In this document: positions 46,928-57,853 of the stretch, in pieces
How positions within the stretch are numbered: the stretch's first letter is position 1
Layout: each line of letters opens with the position of its first letter
NCBI GenBank assembly: GCA_003169835.1
Contig: PNAI01000023.1
Span: forward strand, 1 to 64,000
Source: Hyphomicrobiales bacterium
GTDB lineage: Bacteria > Pseudomonadota > Alphaproteobacteria > Rhizobiales > Xanthobacteraceae
Direction of reading: 5' to 3'
DNA length: 64,000 nt
Made by a program: the position numbers and the translations under genes
Notes under the pieces: generated by a model
Database searches by the model: none
The model's input: only the letters and a program-made list of their open reading frames with translations
What the model was told of the DNA's origin: nothing

Positions 46928-47785
46928 ATGTACCCTAACCACGCCCGCGCCGCCCACGAGTTGCTCACCTTCTACATGGAGGCGGGTGTCGATATGGCGA
47001 TGGGTGAGGCGCCGAACGATTATCTGTCGCCCGCTGCCGCCAAACCGCCTGTAGTGGCTGAGCCCCCTTCCCCGCCTGCTGCCAGCAAAACTGGGCTGAA
47101 GGATTGGGTCTCGGGAGGAGCAAGCTCATCAGCGCTGATCGCAACACCGGCGCAAGCCGCACCGCTCTCACCCGATACTGCAGTCATGGCTGCGCGCGAG
47201 GCCGCCCGCGGCGCAGCTTCCCTCGATGAACTGCGCGCCATTCTCGAAGGCTTCAACGGTTGCGCGCTCAAGGCCACGGCCACAAAACTCGTGTTCGCGG
47301 ACGGAAATCCAAAGGCGCGCGTGATGTTCGTGGGCGAAGCGCCAGGTTACGAAGAGGACCGCAGCGGGCTGCCGTTCGTCGGCCGCTCCGGCAAGCTGCT
47401 CGATCTGATGCTCAAGGCGGTCGGGCTCGACCGCACGAACGTCTACATCGCCAACATCGTGCCCTGGCGGCCGCCTGGAAACCGCACGCCCACGCCGCAG
47501 GAGGCGGCGGTTTGCCTACCGTTCATGTTGCGTCAGATCGAGCTGTGCGATCCCGACGTGCTGGTCTGCCTGGGCGGACCGTCGGCGCAGACGCTGCTCA
47601 GCGTCAAAGAAGGAATATTGAAAATGCGCGGACGGTGGTTCATTTTCAAGAATGGTTCGCGCGAAATCCGTGCCATGCCGACGCTGCATCCGGCCTATCT
47701 CTTGCGCTCGCCGATCGCAAAGAGGCTGGCGTGGCGAGATTTTCAGGCAATCAAGAAGGCGATTGCGAACCCATCAGGTGCATAA
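46928..47785 (+). CDS. Uracil-DNA glycosylase, family 4-like
   Basis: The 285-residue protein starts at ATG 46928; the first ~95 residues are a Pro/Ala-rich linker. The catalytic domain has GEAPGYEEDRSGLPFVGRSGKLLD (motif A, seen as one stretch but longer than quoted families need) and HPAYLLRSP (motif B), plus PWRPPGNRTPTP. This is the Fe-S type 4 family layout, though only part of the usual four-cysteine set is evident (GCALKATAT, CLPFM, ELCDPDVLVCLGG). It removes uracil from DNA. Confidence 0.88.
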   Translation: MYPNHARAAHELLTFYMEAGVDMAMGEAPNDYLSPAAAKPPVVAEPPSPPAASKTGLKDWVSGGASSSALIATPAQAAPLSPDTAVMAAREAARGAASLDELRAILEGFNGCALKATATKLVFADGNPKARVMFVGEAPGYEEDRSGLPFVGRSGKLLDLMLKAVGLDRTNVYIANIVPWRPPGNRTPTPQEAAVCLPFMLRQIELCDPDVLVCLGGPSAQTLLSVKEGILKMRGRWFIFKNGSREIRAMPTLHPAYLLRSPIAKRLAWRDFQAIKKAIANPSGA

Positions 47786-47912
47786 GTCGGGTTCGAAGGC
47801 TTATATTTAATTCTTGTTCGTCATACATATCGGTCAGCCAAATTGGAGAGCGTGAGTCCGTTGTAGATTCGAGCGTGCCGCGTGGTACCGGAATTCATTT
47901 GGAGGATCCAAC

Positions 47913-49313
47913 ATGGACCTCGATCCCGTATTTCTCGCACGCATACAATTTGCCTTCACGGTCACGTTTCACATCATCTTTCCAAGCTTCACCATCGGGC
48001 TCGCGGCCTATATCGCCACGCTCATGGTGCTGTGGGTGAAGACCGGCACCGAACGCTATCATCGTCTCGCGCGATTCTGGACCAAGATCTTCGCTGTCTC
48101 GTTCGCCATGGGCGTGGTGTCGGGTATCGTGCTGTCTTATGAGTTCGGCACCAATTGGAGTCGGTTTTCGCTCATTGTCGGCAATGTGATCGGCCCGTTG
48201 ATCGGCTACGAGGTGATCGCGGCGTTTTTCCTCGAGGCGACTTTCCTCGGCGTGCTGCTGTTCGGCTGGGGCCGGGTGCCGCCGTGGCTGCAAACTATGG
48301 CTGCGATCTTTGTTGCGGTCGGCACGACGACGTCTGCGTTTTGGATTTTGGCTGCGAACTCGTGGATGCAGACGCCCGCGGGATTCGAAATGCGCGACGG
48401 AATTGCCTATCCACTCGACTGGGTTGCGGTCATTTTCAATCCAAGCTTTCCCTACCGGCTCGCGCATATGGTGACGGCCGCCTACCTCACGACTGCGTTC
48501 GTCGTGCTCGCGGTCGGCGCGCGCTATCTCATTGCGAAACGCCATGTGGAAGAAGGCCACACCATGGTGCGGATGGCGATCGGGTTAATTGCCGTGCTTG
48601 CGCCATTGCAATTGTTCATCGGCGATCAGCATGGGCTCAATACGCTCAAGCACCAGCCGCTTAAAGTTGCAGCGATGGAAGGGCACTGGGACGGCAGCAA
48701 GCCGGGCGCGCTGGTGTTGTTTGCGTGGCCCGACGAGAAGGCTGAGACCAACCGCTTCGAGATTTCGATCCCAAAGGGCGCTTCGCTTATTCTCAAACAC
48801 GACTCCGATGCTTTGTTCACGGGCCTCAAAAGTGTGCCGCCGCGGGATCGTCCGCCCGTGCCGTCAGTGTTCTTCGCCTTCCGCATCATGGTCGGCATCG
48901 GGCTGTTGATGATCGCGACCGGATGGCTCGGCGTTCTCTTGTGGTGGCGCGGGCGTGTGTTCGAAAGCCGCTGGTACCTTTGGCCGGTTTCGCAAGGCTG
49001 GTGGCTCGGCTTCGTCGCAGTAATCGCGGGATGGACGGTCACCGAGACCGGACGGCAGCCGTGGCTGGTGAGCGGAATATTGCGAACGGCAGACGCGGCC
49101 TCGCCGGTGCCGGTCGAGAGTATCGCGACAACGCTCGTGCTGTTCGTGCTGGTCTACAGCGTCGTGTTCTCGATGGGCATCTACTACATCAACCGGCTGA
49201 TCGCGCGCGGAATGGAAGGCCTTGCCATCGAAGCGCCGCGCGGTGGCTCACCCTTGAGTCCATTGTCGTCGGCACGCGAAGCCGCGCACGAAGCAATTTC
49301 ATCCGGCCACTGA
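47913..49313 (+). CDS. cydA: Cytochrome bd-type ubiquinol oxidase subunit I (cyanide-insensitive type)
   Basis: The 466-residue membrane protein begins MDLDPVFLARIQFAFTVTFHIIFPSF, placing the heme ligand His near residue 20. GYEVIAAFFLEATFLGVLLFGW carries the conserved Glu residues of the proton path, and LKHQPLKVAAMEGHW is the Q-loop motif. The Q loop is short, as in the CioA group that tends to tolerate cyanide. It couples quinol oxidation to oxygen reduction. Spaced 12 bases from cydB. Confidence 0.93.
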   Translation: MDLDPVFLARIQFAFTVTFHIIFPSFTIGLAAYIATLMVLWVKTGTERYHRLARFWTKIFAVSFAMGVVSGIVLSYEFGTNWSRFSLIVGNVIGPLIGYEVIAAFFLEATFLGVLLFGWGRVPPWLQTMAAIFVAVGTTTSAFWILAANSWMQTPAGFEMRDGIAYPLDWVAVIFNPSFPYRLAHMVTAAYLTTAFVVLAVGARYLIAKRHVEEGHTMVRMAIGLIAVLAPLQLFIGDQHGLNTLKHQPLKVAAMEGHWDGSKPGALVLFAWPDEKAETNRFEISIPKGASLILKHDSDALFTGLKSVPPRDRPPVPSVFFAFRIMVGIGLLMIATGWLGVLLWWRGRVFESRWYLWPVSQGWWLGFVAVIAGWTVTETGRQPWLVSGILRTADAASPVPVESIATTLVLFVLVYSVVFSMGIYYINRLIARGMEGLAIEAPRGGSPLSPLSSAREAAHEAISSGH

Positions 49314-49325
49314 GGGAGCGCCCAA

Positions 49326-50330
49326 ATGGAATGGTACCTCCCGGTAATATGGGCCGCGTTGATCGGCACTGCTGTCGCGATGTACGTGATCCTCGACGGA
49401 TTCGATCTCGGTGTCGGCATTCTCTTCCCGTTCGCCAAGGAAGAAAAAGAGCGCGACCAAATGATGGGCTCGATCGCGCCGTTCTGGGATGGCAACGAGA
49501 CTTGGCTCATCCTCGGCGGCGGTGGTTTGTGGGTCGCGTTCCCCCGCGCCTATTCAGTGATCATGCCGGCGTTTTATCTGCCGGTGATCATGATGCTGCT
49601 AGCGCTGGTGTTCCGCGGGGTCGCGTTCGAGTTTCGCGGAGTCGCACAAACGAGCAAATATCTCTGGAACTTTGCGTTCGCGGGCGGATCGATCGTAGCA
49701 GGGTTCTGCCAGGGTGTGATCCTTGGCGGGCTGATCCAGGGCATCCATATCGAGAAGGGCGCGTTCGCAGGCGGTGCTTTGGATTGGGCGACGCCGTTTG
49801 CAGTGTTGTGCGGACTTGGCGTCATCGCCGGTTATGCGCTGCTTGGCGCGACCTGGCTCGTGCTAAAAACCGAAGGCGAGGTGGCGAAGCGCGCGCGCAA
49901 GCATGCGGAAGCGATGCTCTACGCCGTGCTGGCGTTCATGGCGGTGGTCAGCCTGTGGACGCCGATTTCAATTCCGCGCATCGCGGAGCGCTGGTTTTCG
50001 GTGCCGAATATTTATTTCCTTTGGCCGGTGCCGGCCGTGACCGCGCTTGTCGCGTATTCGGCGTGGCGTTGGCTCAGAGCGGGCCGCGAGGTGTTGCCGT
50101 TCTTCGCGGCGATAGGACTGTTTCTTCTGGGCTATCTCGGCCTCGTGATCTCGTCATATCCCTATCTGGTGCCGCCTTCGCTCACGATCTGGGATACCGC
50201 CGCTGCGCCCGCGAGCCAGATCTTCATGCTGATCGGCACGCTGGTGCTGCTGCCGCTGATCCTCGTCTATACCGGCTTTGTCTATTGGCTGTTCCGCGGC
50301 AAGGTGCGCGCGGGCGAAGGCTATCACTAG
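49326..50330 (+). CDS. cydB: Cytochrome bd-type ubiquinol oxidase subunit II
   Basis: The 334-residue partner of CydA has eight to nine membrane helices. MYVILDGFDLGVGILFPF, GSIAPFWDGNETWLILGGGGLWVAFP and RGVAFEFRG are typical CydB motifs. GAGCG near 49,314-49,321 is a plausible ribosome site. The stop lies two bases from the stop of the convergent glycosyltransferase gene, leaving no room for a separate terminator. No cydX-like small gene was seen. Confidence 0.94.
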   Translation: MEWYLPVIWAALIGTAVAMYVILDGFDLGVGILFPFAKEEKERDQMMGSIAPFWDGNETWLILGGGGLWVAFPRAYSVIMPAFYLPVIMMLLALVFRGVAFEFRGVAQTSKYLWNFAFAGGSIVAGFCQGVILGGLIQGIHIEKGAFAGGALDWATPFAVLCGLGVIAGYALLGATWLVLKTEGEVAKRARKHAEAMLYAVLAFMAVVSLWTPISIPRIAERWFSVPNIYFLWPVPAVTALVAYSAWRWLRAGREVLPFFAAIGLFLLGYLGLVISSYPYLVPPSLTIWDTAAAPASQIFMLIGTLVLLPLILVYTGFVYWLFRGKVRAGEGYH

Positions 50331-50332
50331 GC

Positions 50333-51940
50333 TTATCGCTGCTGTTGCGGGCGGCGTTGTTGCTGTGGCGGCTGTCGCTGCGGCTGCGGTGCTTGCGGTA
50401 CGACCTGCGGTACTATTTGCGGCGCCACTTGCGGCGGCGGCTCGGATGCCAAGTTGCGCGGACGGATCACGCCCCAGCCAATGCGGGTGAGCGGCAAGCG
50501 GCCTTGCACGCTGCGGGAAAACGCGCGCGGTACGTCGGGGACGAGATCGGGAAAACGCGCCTTGATCTCGGGCGGCGGCGCGCCTGAGCTGTCGGTGGTA
50601 AGCCACACTACTACTGCGCCTCTGGTTTCGATGTCCTGCCGGCTCACCCACGGTGTGCGTTCGGGCGTGGCGTCGAGATAAAGGCTCGGCCGGCTCGGTG
50701 CCGCGAGCGCGACAAGGGCTGCAATGTGTTCATCGCCCGCGATGATCGCGAGCGGCCGGCCGGTGCGGCGCTGAAAACTTTCGCTGAAGTAACGCCCCAT
50801 CTCGCCGGCCGGCTCTCCGATACTGAGATCGAAGTTGTAAATCCACGGTAGCGCCGTGACGGCGGCGATCATGAGTAGCGGCGGCAGCACGACGAAAGCG
50901 GCCCAAGCAAATCCTGCCAGCCGCTGATGCACGAGCCGCAAGCTGTCGGGCGCGGCGGCCATCACGGCGAGCCCGGAGAGGACCGCGAGCGGCGCCACCG
51001 GAATCGGCGCGGTGCCGCCGACCAGCACGGCGAACAAGCACATCGCAGCCGTGGGCGCGAACGCGAAGAAATAAACAAAAAATCTGCCTTCAGGATCGAC
51101 CGGGGCGCGTTCGACCGTTGGCAATTCGCTGCGTTGTTTTGCCGGCAATCCGACCGCGAGCAATACAAGCAGGACAAGACCAGCATGGGCGGTCACCAGC
51201 CAGCCGAGCAAACGCAGGCCCGCGATCGGGTTGGCCTGCAGGTTCATCGCGGCCGGCGCCAAGGATGCGCCGCGCGGATGATCGAGCCAGATCAATTGCG
51301 GGAAAGTGAGGATCACGATGATGACGCCTGCGATCCACGGCCCGATGTCGGTGAACTGCGCGCGGCCACGCTCAGTGGCGAGCAGGTAGCCGAGCAATAG
51401 GCCGAGGAAAATAAACGATGCGTAGCTGGTCAGCAGAAGCAGCCCGAGATCGATGCCCAGCGCGATCCAGTAGACGAGCCGCCTCTGCACCGCCGCCCGC
51501 CAAAAATGCAAAAGTGCTAACGCCCAGAGCGCCATGGCAAGTACGCCCGGCCCGAATTCCGGCGTCGGCACCGTGAACGCGTAGACGCCGCCCATCAGCA
51601 CCACGGCGAAAGCGGCATGGCGCGCGCCGACGATGGCAGTGCCGAGCGTGAACACCGCCCAGTAAGTTATGACCACACAGGCTTGCGCGAGCAGATAGAC
51701 CCCGAAGCGGCCGAGGTGATACGCAGCGTCGGCGAGCCAATAGGCGAGCGGCGGCCCCAGATAAGTGGCCAACTGAAACTCGTGGCCGATGGCGATTGTT
51801 TCGGGAAGCTGGCCGGGCGGCGCGGAATAGAACAATGCGGGCACCAGCGTCCATAGCAGACCCTGCACGAGCGCCATCGCCCAGACCGTGAGATGCGGGC
51901 GCGAACGCAGATTTTCGACAAAAAGACTAGCGTGAAGCAT
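50333..51940 (-). CDS. GT39/ArnT-like membrane glycosyltransferase with PQ-rich tail
   Basis: The 535-residue protein has about a dozen membrane helices and begins MLHASLFVENLRSRPHLTVWAMAL. FQLATYLGPPLAYWLADAAY resembles the first periplasmic loop (with acidic or aromatic catalytic residues) of GT39-type polyprenyl-linked sugar transferases. The C-terminal ~130 residues form a soluble domain, ending in a Pro/Gln repeat tail (PQVAPQIVPQVVPQAPQPQ). Sugar and acceptor are not readable. Confidence 0.78.
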   Translation of the reverse strand: MLHASLFVENLRSRPHLTVWAMALVQGLLWTLVPALFYSAPPGQLPETIAIGHEFQLATYLGPPLAYWLADAAYHLGRFGVYLLAQACVVITYWAVFTLGTAIVGARHAAFAVVLMGGVYAFTVPTPEFGPGVLAMALWALALLHFWRAAVQRRLVYWIALGIDLGLLLLTSYASFIFLGLLLGYLLATERGRAQFTDIGPWIAGVIIVILTFPQLIWLDHPRGASLAPAAMNLQANPIAGLRLLGWLVTAHAGLVLLVLLAVGLPAKQRSELPTVERAPVDPEGRFFVYFFAFAPTAAMCLFAVLVGGTAPIPVAPLAVLSGLAVMAAAPDSLRLVHQRLAGFAWAAFVVLPPLLMIAAVTALPWIYNFDLSIGEPAGEMGRYFSESFQRRTGRPLAIIAGDEHIAALVALAAPSRPSLYLDATPERTPWVSRQDIETRGAVVVWLTTDSSGAPPPEIKARFPDLVPDVPRAFSRSVQGRLPLTRIGWGVIRPRNLASEPPPQVAPQIVPQVVPQAPQPQRQPPQQQRRPQQQR

Positions 51941-51982
51941 TACACCCGCACAAAACCGACAAGCTTGACTAGCGCGTGCGCG

Positions 51983-52681
51983 CTAGAGAGGCAACATGCT
52001 TGCGGTCGCCGGTTTGATGCTCATTTCGCCGCAGAGTTCTGCGACCGGCGCCCAAGAGCGCCGATGATGCGCCGTGGGCCCAAGCCGGCTGAGCGCCGCA
52101 AGATGCTCCGGCACGCCATAGCCCTTGTGGCGCTCGAAGCCGTAGCCGGGGTGCATCGCGCCGATGCGTGTCATCAGCCGGTCGCGCGTGACCTTGGCGA
52201 CGATCGAGGCTGCGGCAATGGAGAACAGGAGCGCGTCGCCGCTGATGATAGCGCGGCACTCGCAGTCGACGTCGATGCGGTCGCAGCCATCGACGAAAAC
52301 GAGCTTGGGTTTTACCGGAAGCGCCGCTACCGCGCGTGCGAGCGCCCAGAGCGAAGCTTGCCGGATATTGTCGCGATCGATGCGTGCGGTCGAACCAAAG
52401 GCAACGGCGACTTCGGCGCTGGCAATGATTTTCAGATAAATCTTTTCGCGCTCTACGTGGGTGAGTTTCTTTGAGTCATTGAGACCGCGCGGGATGCATT
52501 TGGGGTCGAGCACGACGGCCGCCGCGACCACGGGGCCCGCGAGTGGCCCGCGGCCGACCTCGTCGCAACCGGCCACGGGCCAGATTCCTCGACTAAGAGC
52601 GTAGCGCTCGCGCGCGAATGTCGGGCGGAGGGTCTGCTCGTCGAGCGGCAAGCGGGCGGATCGTGCGGCGGTTCGACTCAT
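51983..52681 (-). CDS. rnhB: Ribonuclease HII
   Basis: About 232 residues from [16 protein letters not shown]. The active-site start [23 protein letters not shown] gives the Asp-Glu pair, VFVDGCDRI the third Asp and [13 protein letters not shown] the conserved helix. It removes RNA primers and single ribonucleotides from DNA. In Hyphomicrobiales rnhB typically lies between a PA0069-type radical SAM gene and ccrM, as is broadly the case here. Confidence 0.95.
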   Translation of the reverse strand: MSRTAARSARLPLDEQTLRPTFARERYALSRGIWPVAGCDEVGRGPLAGPVVAAAVVLDPKCIPRGLNDSKKLTHVEREKIYLKIIASAEVAVAFGSTARIDRDNIRQASLWALARAVAALPVKPKLVFVDGCDRIDVDCECRAIISGDALLFSIAAASIVAKVTRDRLMTRIGAMHPGYGFERHKGYGVPEHLAALSRLGPTAHHRRSWAPVAELCGEMSIKPATASMLPL

Positions 52682-52756
52682 CGCGCACGATCCTGCGCGA
52701 TGCCAAATCCAAGTCAACCGTCGTTGGCCGAAGCCGTGAATGGCGGGGCAAACCGC

Positions 52757-53206
52757 TCAGTCCGGCAAGACCAACCTACCGTCGGCAGTGAACGTGAAGA
52801 CCGGCGCCTTCACCACCTCCCAGGCATGGCCATCTGGACCGGCAAAGTATCCACGATAACCGCCGTAGTCAGTCTTGCTTGGCTCTCTCATCGGTTTGGC
52901 ACCTGCGGCGAGAGCGCGGGCAAATGCAGCATCAACATCGGCAGGTGTTGCGCAATTCCACGCGAGCGTCGTGCCGCGAAACGCTTGCGGTTGCGGTTCG
53001 GACGGCAGTGCCGCATCGGCCGCGAGATCGTCCCAGCGAAACAGCGCGAGCACGACCCCACCGGCATCAAGAAATGCGACCTCGTCGCCGGTTGCGCGAA
53101 ATTTTCGCACAAAGCCAAGCGCCTCGTAAAAATGCAGGCTCACTTGAAAATCCCGCACACCAAGCGTGACCACCGTGAGGCGTGGTTGAGAGTCTGTTGT
53201 CATCAT
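52757..53206 (-). CDS. VOC (glyoxalase/bleomycin-resistance fold) family protein
   Basis: The 149-residue protein has two beta-alpha-beta-beta-beta repeats: LTVVTLGVRDFQVSLHFYEALGF with GDEVAFLDAGGVVLALF, and TTLAWNCATPADVDAAFARALAAGA with GGYRGYFAGPDGHAWEVVKAP. The final GHAWE provides a metal ligand typical of VOC enzymes. Substrate unknown. The ATG overlaps the radical SAM stop by four bases. Confidence 0.88.
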   Translation of the reverse strand: MMTTDSQPRLTVVTLGVRDFQVSLHFYEALGFVRKFRATGDEVAFLDAGGVVLALFRWDDLAADAALPSEPQPQAFRGTTLAWNCATPADVDAAFARALAAGAKPMREPSKTDYGGYRGYFAGPDGHAWEVVKAPVFTFTADGRLVLPD

Positions 53207-54396
53207 CCAAACAAACTGAGCTGCTCGGCGCGTGGGCGCGGGGCTGAGAAATGCGCGGTGGTGAGCGAAATCTTGTTCTGGTTGAGCCCGAGCTTGGCAC
53301 AGGCGGTCTCAAATCGCCGCCCGATCATCCAGGCATAGGGGCCGGTGCCGGTCATGCGGGCGCCGAACTTTGCGTCATAGTCCTTGCCGCCGCGCATGTC
53401 GCGGATCAGCTTGAATACGTGATTGACGCGATCGGGGAAATTTTCCTCCAGCCATTCGCGGAACAGATCGCGCAACTCAAGTGGCAGCCGCAAAATCACA
53501 TGGCCCGCGCCTTTGACGCCGGCGATCGCGGCGGCATCGAGGATGCGCTCGATCTCGGCGTCGTTGATCGCCGGAATGATGGGCGCCACCATCACCATGG
53601 TCGGCACGCCGGCAGCCGACAATTGGCGCAATGTTTCCAGCCGGCGAGCGGGCGTCGCCGCGCGCGGCTCCATGACACGTGCGAGCTTGGGATCGAGCGT
53701 CGTGACCGAGAGCGCGACCTTGACCAGATTGCGCTCGGCCATGCGCGACAGAATATCGAGGTCGCGCAGCACGAGTGCCGATTTGGTGACGATGCCTACG
53801 GGGTGGCCTGCGCGCTCAAGCACTTCGAGAATGCCGCGCATGACTTGGTACTTGCGTTCGATCGGCTGGTAGGGATCGGTGTTGGTGCCGATCGCAATGG
53901 TGCGCGGGGAATATCCGCGCGCGGACAATTCTTTTTCCAGCAATGCCGGTGCGTCGGGTTTGACGAACAGCTTCGATTCGAAATCGAGGCCGGGCGAGAG
54001 TCCGAGGTAGGCGTGGGTCGGCCGCGCAAAGCAATAGACGCAGCCGTGCTCGCAGCCACGATAGGGATTGATCGAGCGGTCGAACGGAATATCGGGTGAC
54101 TGATTGCGGGTGATGATCTTGCGGGTCGAGTCGACACTCACGGTGGTGGAAAACGGCGGCAATTCTTCCAGGCTCTGCCAGCCGTCATCAAACGCAATAC
54201 GTGCGGTCGGCTCATAACGGCCCGACGCATTGGACAGCGTGCCGCGGCCGCGACGGCGGGCGCTTTCGACCCGGGCCGCAAGCTTGCCTACATCACCCGT
54301 ATGGGGACCCATATCGGTGTTGGCATCAGCGAATTCGCCAGTCCGCACAGGCACGGGAGCCTGGGGTTGCCGGAGGGCTGTAGATGATCGTGTCAT
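53203..54396 (-). CDS. PA0069-family radical SAM protein
   Basis: The 397-residue protein has the SPL-like radical SAM signature C-EHG-C-VY-C in PYRGCEHGCVYCFARPTHAYLG, then TIAIGTNTDPYQPIERKYQVMRGILEVL and SVTTLDPKLARVMEPRAATPARRLE. This is the PA0069 group, widely conserved but not functionally assigned. The 4Fe-4S cluster cleaves SAM to a 5'-deoxyadenosyl radical. Residues 1-75 are polar and probably disordered. Translationally coupled to the VOC gene. Confidence 0.92.
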   Translation of the reverse strand: MTRSSTALRQPQAPVPVRTGEFADANTDMGPHTGDVGKLAARVESARRRGRGTLSNASGRYEPTARIAFDDGWQSLEELPPFSTTVSVDSTRKIITRNQSPDIPFDRSINPYRGCEHGCVYCFARPTHAYLGLSPGLDFESKLFVKPDAPALLEKELSARGYSPRTIAIGTNTDPYQPIERKYQVMRGILEVLERAGHPVGIVTKSALVLRDLDILSRMAERNLVKVALSVTTLDPKLARVMEPRAATPARRLETLRQLSAAGVPTMVMVAPIIPAINDAEIERILDAAAIAGVKGAGHVILRLPLELRDLFREWLEENFPDRVNHVFKLIRDMRGGKDYDAKFGARMTGTGPYAWMIGRRFETACAKLGLNQNKISLTTAHFSAPRPRAEQLSLFG

Positions 54397-54563
54397 TGGT
54401 ATCTATATAGTCGATGAGAGCGAACAAAACAAGAACAATTTGCACCGCCTCCCAGAGGCAGGTTGTCGGCTCTATATTTAGGTCTCAATGTTGGCTTTGG
54501 TTGCGTGGGTCGGTTGCGCGCGGCGAGCAAGGAATCAGAACAAGCGCGCAGGAGGAGAGCAAA

Positions 54564-54830
54564 ATGTTGCGGCTATTTATTTTTCCGGCGGCGCTTGCAC
54601 TCATCGCATTGGCCGGCGTCAAGCCGGGCATGGCTTACGAGGGGCCATGGTGCGTGAAAGCCCCCATCGGCAGGGGGGCGGTGGTGGATATTTGCCACTT
54701 TCGAACTATCGAGCAGTGTCTGCAGGAGCGAACGCTGTGGGGTGGTTCCGCTTTCTGCGTCCAAAACGCGCGCTATCTTCCGTACTGGAAGAACCGAGGC
54801 CTTTCGGCGTCACGCAGACCTGCGCAGTAG
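54564..54830 (+). CDS. DUF3551 family exported protein
   Basis: The 88-residue protein starts at ATG 54564 behind a strong AGGAGGAGA. A signal peptide (MLRLFIFPAALALIALAGVKPGMA) is followed by YEGPWCVKAPIGRGAVVDICHFRTIEQCLQERTLWGGSAFCVQNARY, with four cysteines spaced as in DUF3551. These small periplasmic proteins are numerous in Bradyrhizobium and have no known role. Confidence 0.85.
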   Translation: MLRLFIFPAALALIALAGVKPGMAYEGPWCVKAPIGRGAVVDICHFRTIEQCLQERTLWGGSAFCVQNARYLPYWKNRGLSASRRPAQ

Positions 54831-54857
54831 CTTGATCGAAGCTAGACCGTCGCGCGC

Positions 54858-55421
54858 TTATACGGTCGCGCCTTTGGCTTTGGGGCGGCGCAGGTGTTCG
54901 TCGAGCCGCGGCATGATCTCGACGAAGTTGCACGGCCGATGACGATAATCCAGCTGGTGGACGAGGATTTCGTCCCAGGCGTCGCGGCAGGCACCGGGCG
55001 AACCCGGCAGGCAGAAAATATAAGTCGCGCCGGCAATACCCGCGGTCGCGCGGGTTTGGATCGCAGAGGTGCCGATTTTAGCGTGGCTCACCAGCGTGAA
55101 CATGGTCGAAAAGCCGTCCATGCGCTTCTCGAACAATGGTTCAATTGCTTCAGGCGTGACGTCGCGGCCGGTAAATCCGGTGCCGCCGGTCGTGATGATG
55201 ACGTCGATCGCCGGATCGGCAATCCAGGCTTTCACCTGCACGCGGATTTTCTCCACGTCGTCGGTGACGATTGCGCGCGCGCCAACCACGTGGCCGGCCT
55301 TGGCGATGCGTTCGGCGAGCGTGCCGCCTGACTTATCGTCGGCCAGTGCGCGCGTGTCGGAAACCGTCAGCACCGCGATTTTCAGCGGCACGAATTGGCG
55401 GGTTTCATCGATGCCGGGCAT
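54858..55421 (-). CDS. moaB: Molybdenum cofactor biosynthesis protein B
   Basis: The 187-residue protein of the MoaB/MogA fold reads IAVLTVSDTRALADDKSGGTLAERI, DVIITTGGTGFTGRDVTPEAIEPLFEK, GFSTMFTLVSHAKIGTSAIQTRATAGI and FCLPGSPGACRDAWDEIL (seen as separate pieces): the MPT-binding TGGTG loop and the PGSP loop. It adenylylates or handles molybdopterin. Plain MoaB is favoured over MogA by length and wording. Confidence 0.92.
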   Translation of the reverse strand: MPGIDETRQFVPLKIAVLTVSDTRALADDKSGGTLAERIAKAGHVVGARAIVTDDVEKIRVQVKAWIADPAIDVIITTGGTGFTGRDVTPEAIEPLFEKRMDGFSTMFTLVSHAKIGTSAIQTRATAGIAGATYIFCLPGSPGACRDAWDEILVHQLDYRHRPCNFVEIMPRLDEHLRRPKAKGATV

Positions 55422-55439
55422 GTTGTACGTTGGTGGTCG

Positions 55440-56384
55440 CTAAAGCTGCGGAGAGTTGAATGTATCGCAGGCTTCAATGGTGCCTGCCTTCAATCCGGTG
55501 GTGAACCAGCGCTTGCGTTGCTCCGAAGTGCCGTGGGTGAAAGCGTCGGGCATGATTGCAGCGCCGGGCCTGTCTCCTTGAGCCATGCGCTGCAGCCGAT
55601 CGTCGCCGATGGCGGATGCGGTCTGGAGCGCCGCATCGACGTCACCGGGCTCGAGCAATTTCCATTTCTGATCGGCGTGGTTGGCCCACACGCCGGCGAA
55701 ACAATCGGCCTGCAGCTCAACGCGAACCTGGATTCGGTTGGCGTTCGCTTTTGAGCCCGCTGCGTGCTGTGCCTGCTGCGCTTTTGGTAAAATGCCAAGG
55801 GTATTTTGCACGTGATGACCGACTTCGTGGGCGATGACATAGGCGCGCGCGAATTCGCAGGCCTTGCCGTCGCAGCCATGAAAGCGCCGGCTCAGCTCGT
55901 CGAAGAACGAGGTGTCGAGATAGACCTCGCGGTCGTTCGGGCAATAGAACGGACCCATGGCGCTTTGGGCTGCGCCGCAGGCCGAAGATGTGGCGCCCCT
56001 GAACATGACCAGCCGCGGCGGTCTGTAAACGACGTTCTGCTTTGCCAGCAGTTCTTTCCATTGCACGTCGGCGCTGCCGAGGATCGCTGAGACAAACTGC
56101 CCGGTCTGATCGGCTGGCTGGCCGGTCGGACGGGGCGCCTGACGCATCGGCTGCTCATACTGCGATTGCGAGGGATTGCCGCCGCTGAGAATTTCTGCCC
56201 CGCCGATCAGGATGCTCGGGTCGATGCCGAACGCCCAACCGATCAAGCCCAGCACCACGACGGTACCGATACCGAGTCCGCCGCCGCCGATGGGCAGGTT
56301 GAAGCCGCCCCTGCCGGAATCGCCGCCATCCTCGCCACGGCGGTCCTCAATATTGTCGCTGCGAGGCAAATCATCCCAGCGCAT
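55440..56384 (-). CDS. YpfJ-type neutral zinc metallopeptidase
   Basis: The 314-residue protein begins MRWDDLPRSDNIEDRRGE, has a Gly-rich stretch and one membrane helix (GIGTVVVLGLIGWAFGIDPSILIGG), then an M-type metallopeptidase domain with AYVIAHEVGHHVQN (HExxH) and ELQADCFAGVWA providing the third ligand. PFYCPNDREVYLDTSFFDEL is also characteristic. The function is unproven in most bacteria; the domain faces the periplasm. It follows moaB-like genes on the same strand. Confidence 0.9.
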   Translation of the reverse strand: MRWDDLPRSDNIEDRRGEDGGDSGRGGFNLPIGGGGLGIGTVVVLGLIGWAFGIDPSILIGGAEILSGGNPSQSQYEQPMRQAPRPTGQPADQTGQFVSAILGSADVQWKELLAKQNVVYRPPRLVMFRGATSSACGAAQSAMGPFYCPNDREVYLDTSFFDELSRRFHGCDGKACEFARAYVIAHEVGHHVQNTLGILPKAQQAQHAAGSKANANRIQVRVELQADCFAGVWANHADQKWKLLEPGDVDAALQTASAIGDDRLQRMAQGDRPGAAIMPDAFTHGTSEQRKRWFTTGLKAGTIEACDTFNSPQL

Positions 56385-56656
56385 CGTTTCGCTCCATTGG
56401 CTTGCACGCGTCCGTTGTCTTGCACTCGTTTATGACCTTATTCGGCCTTCGGCCCGGCAATTTTTGCCGACTTACACCGCTCGCGTCTACCGGCTCGCGC
56501 GCATCTAAGTACAAATAGTTACATCGCGGCGAAATTAATATGGCCGCCGGGCATTTTTGTCGCCGATCACGGCGCCACGATAAAACTTTTTTTACCTTGA
56601 GACAGCAATATGCGGACCAGTCGGATGTTGGTCCCGCGTCGCCGACCGCTTCACCT

Positions 56657-57805
<1,149 letters not shown>

Positions 57806-57853
57806 CGATCATTCAGTCGGCGATCGGCAGATACCGCAGCTGTGCAAACGTGG

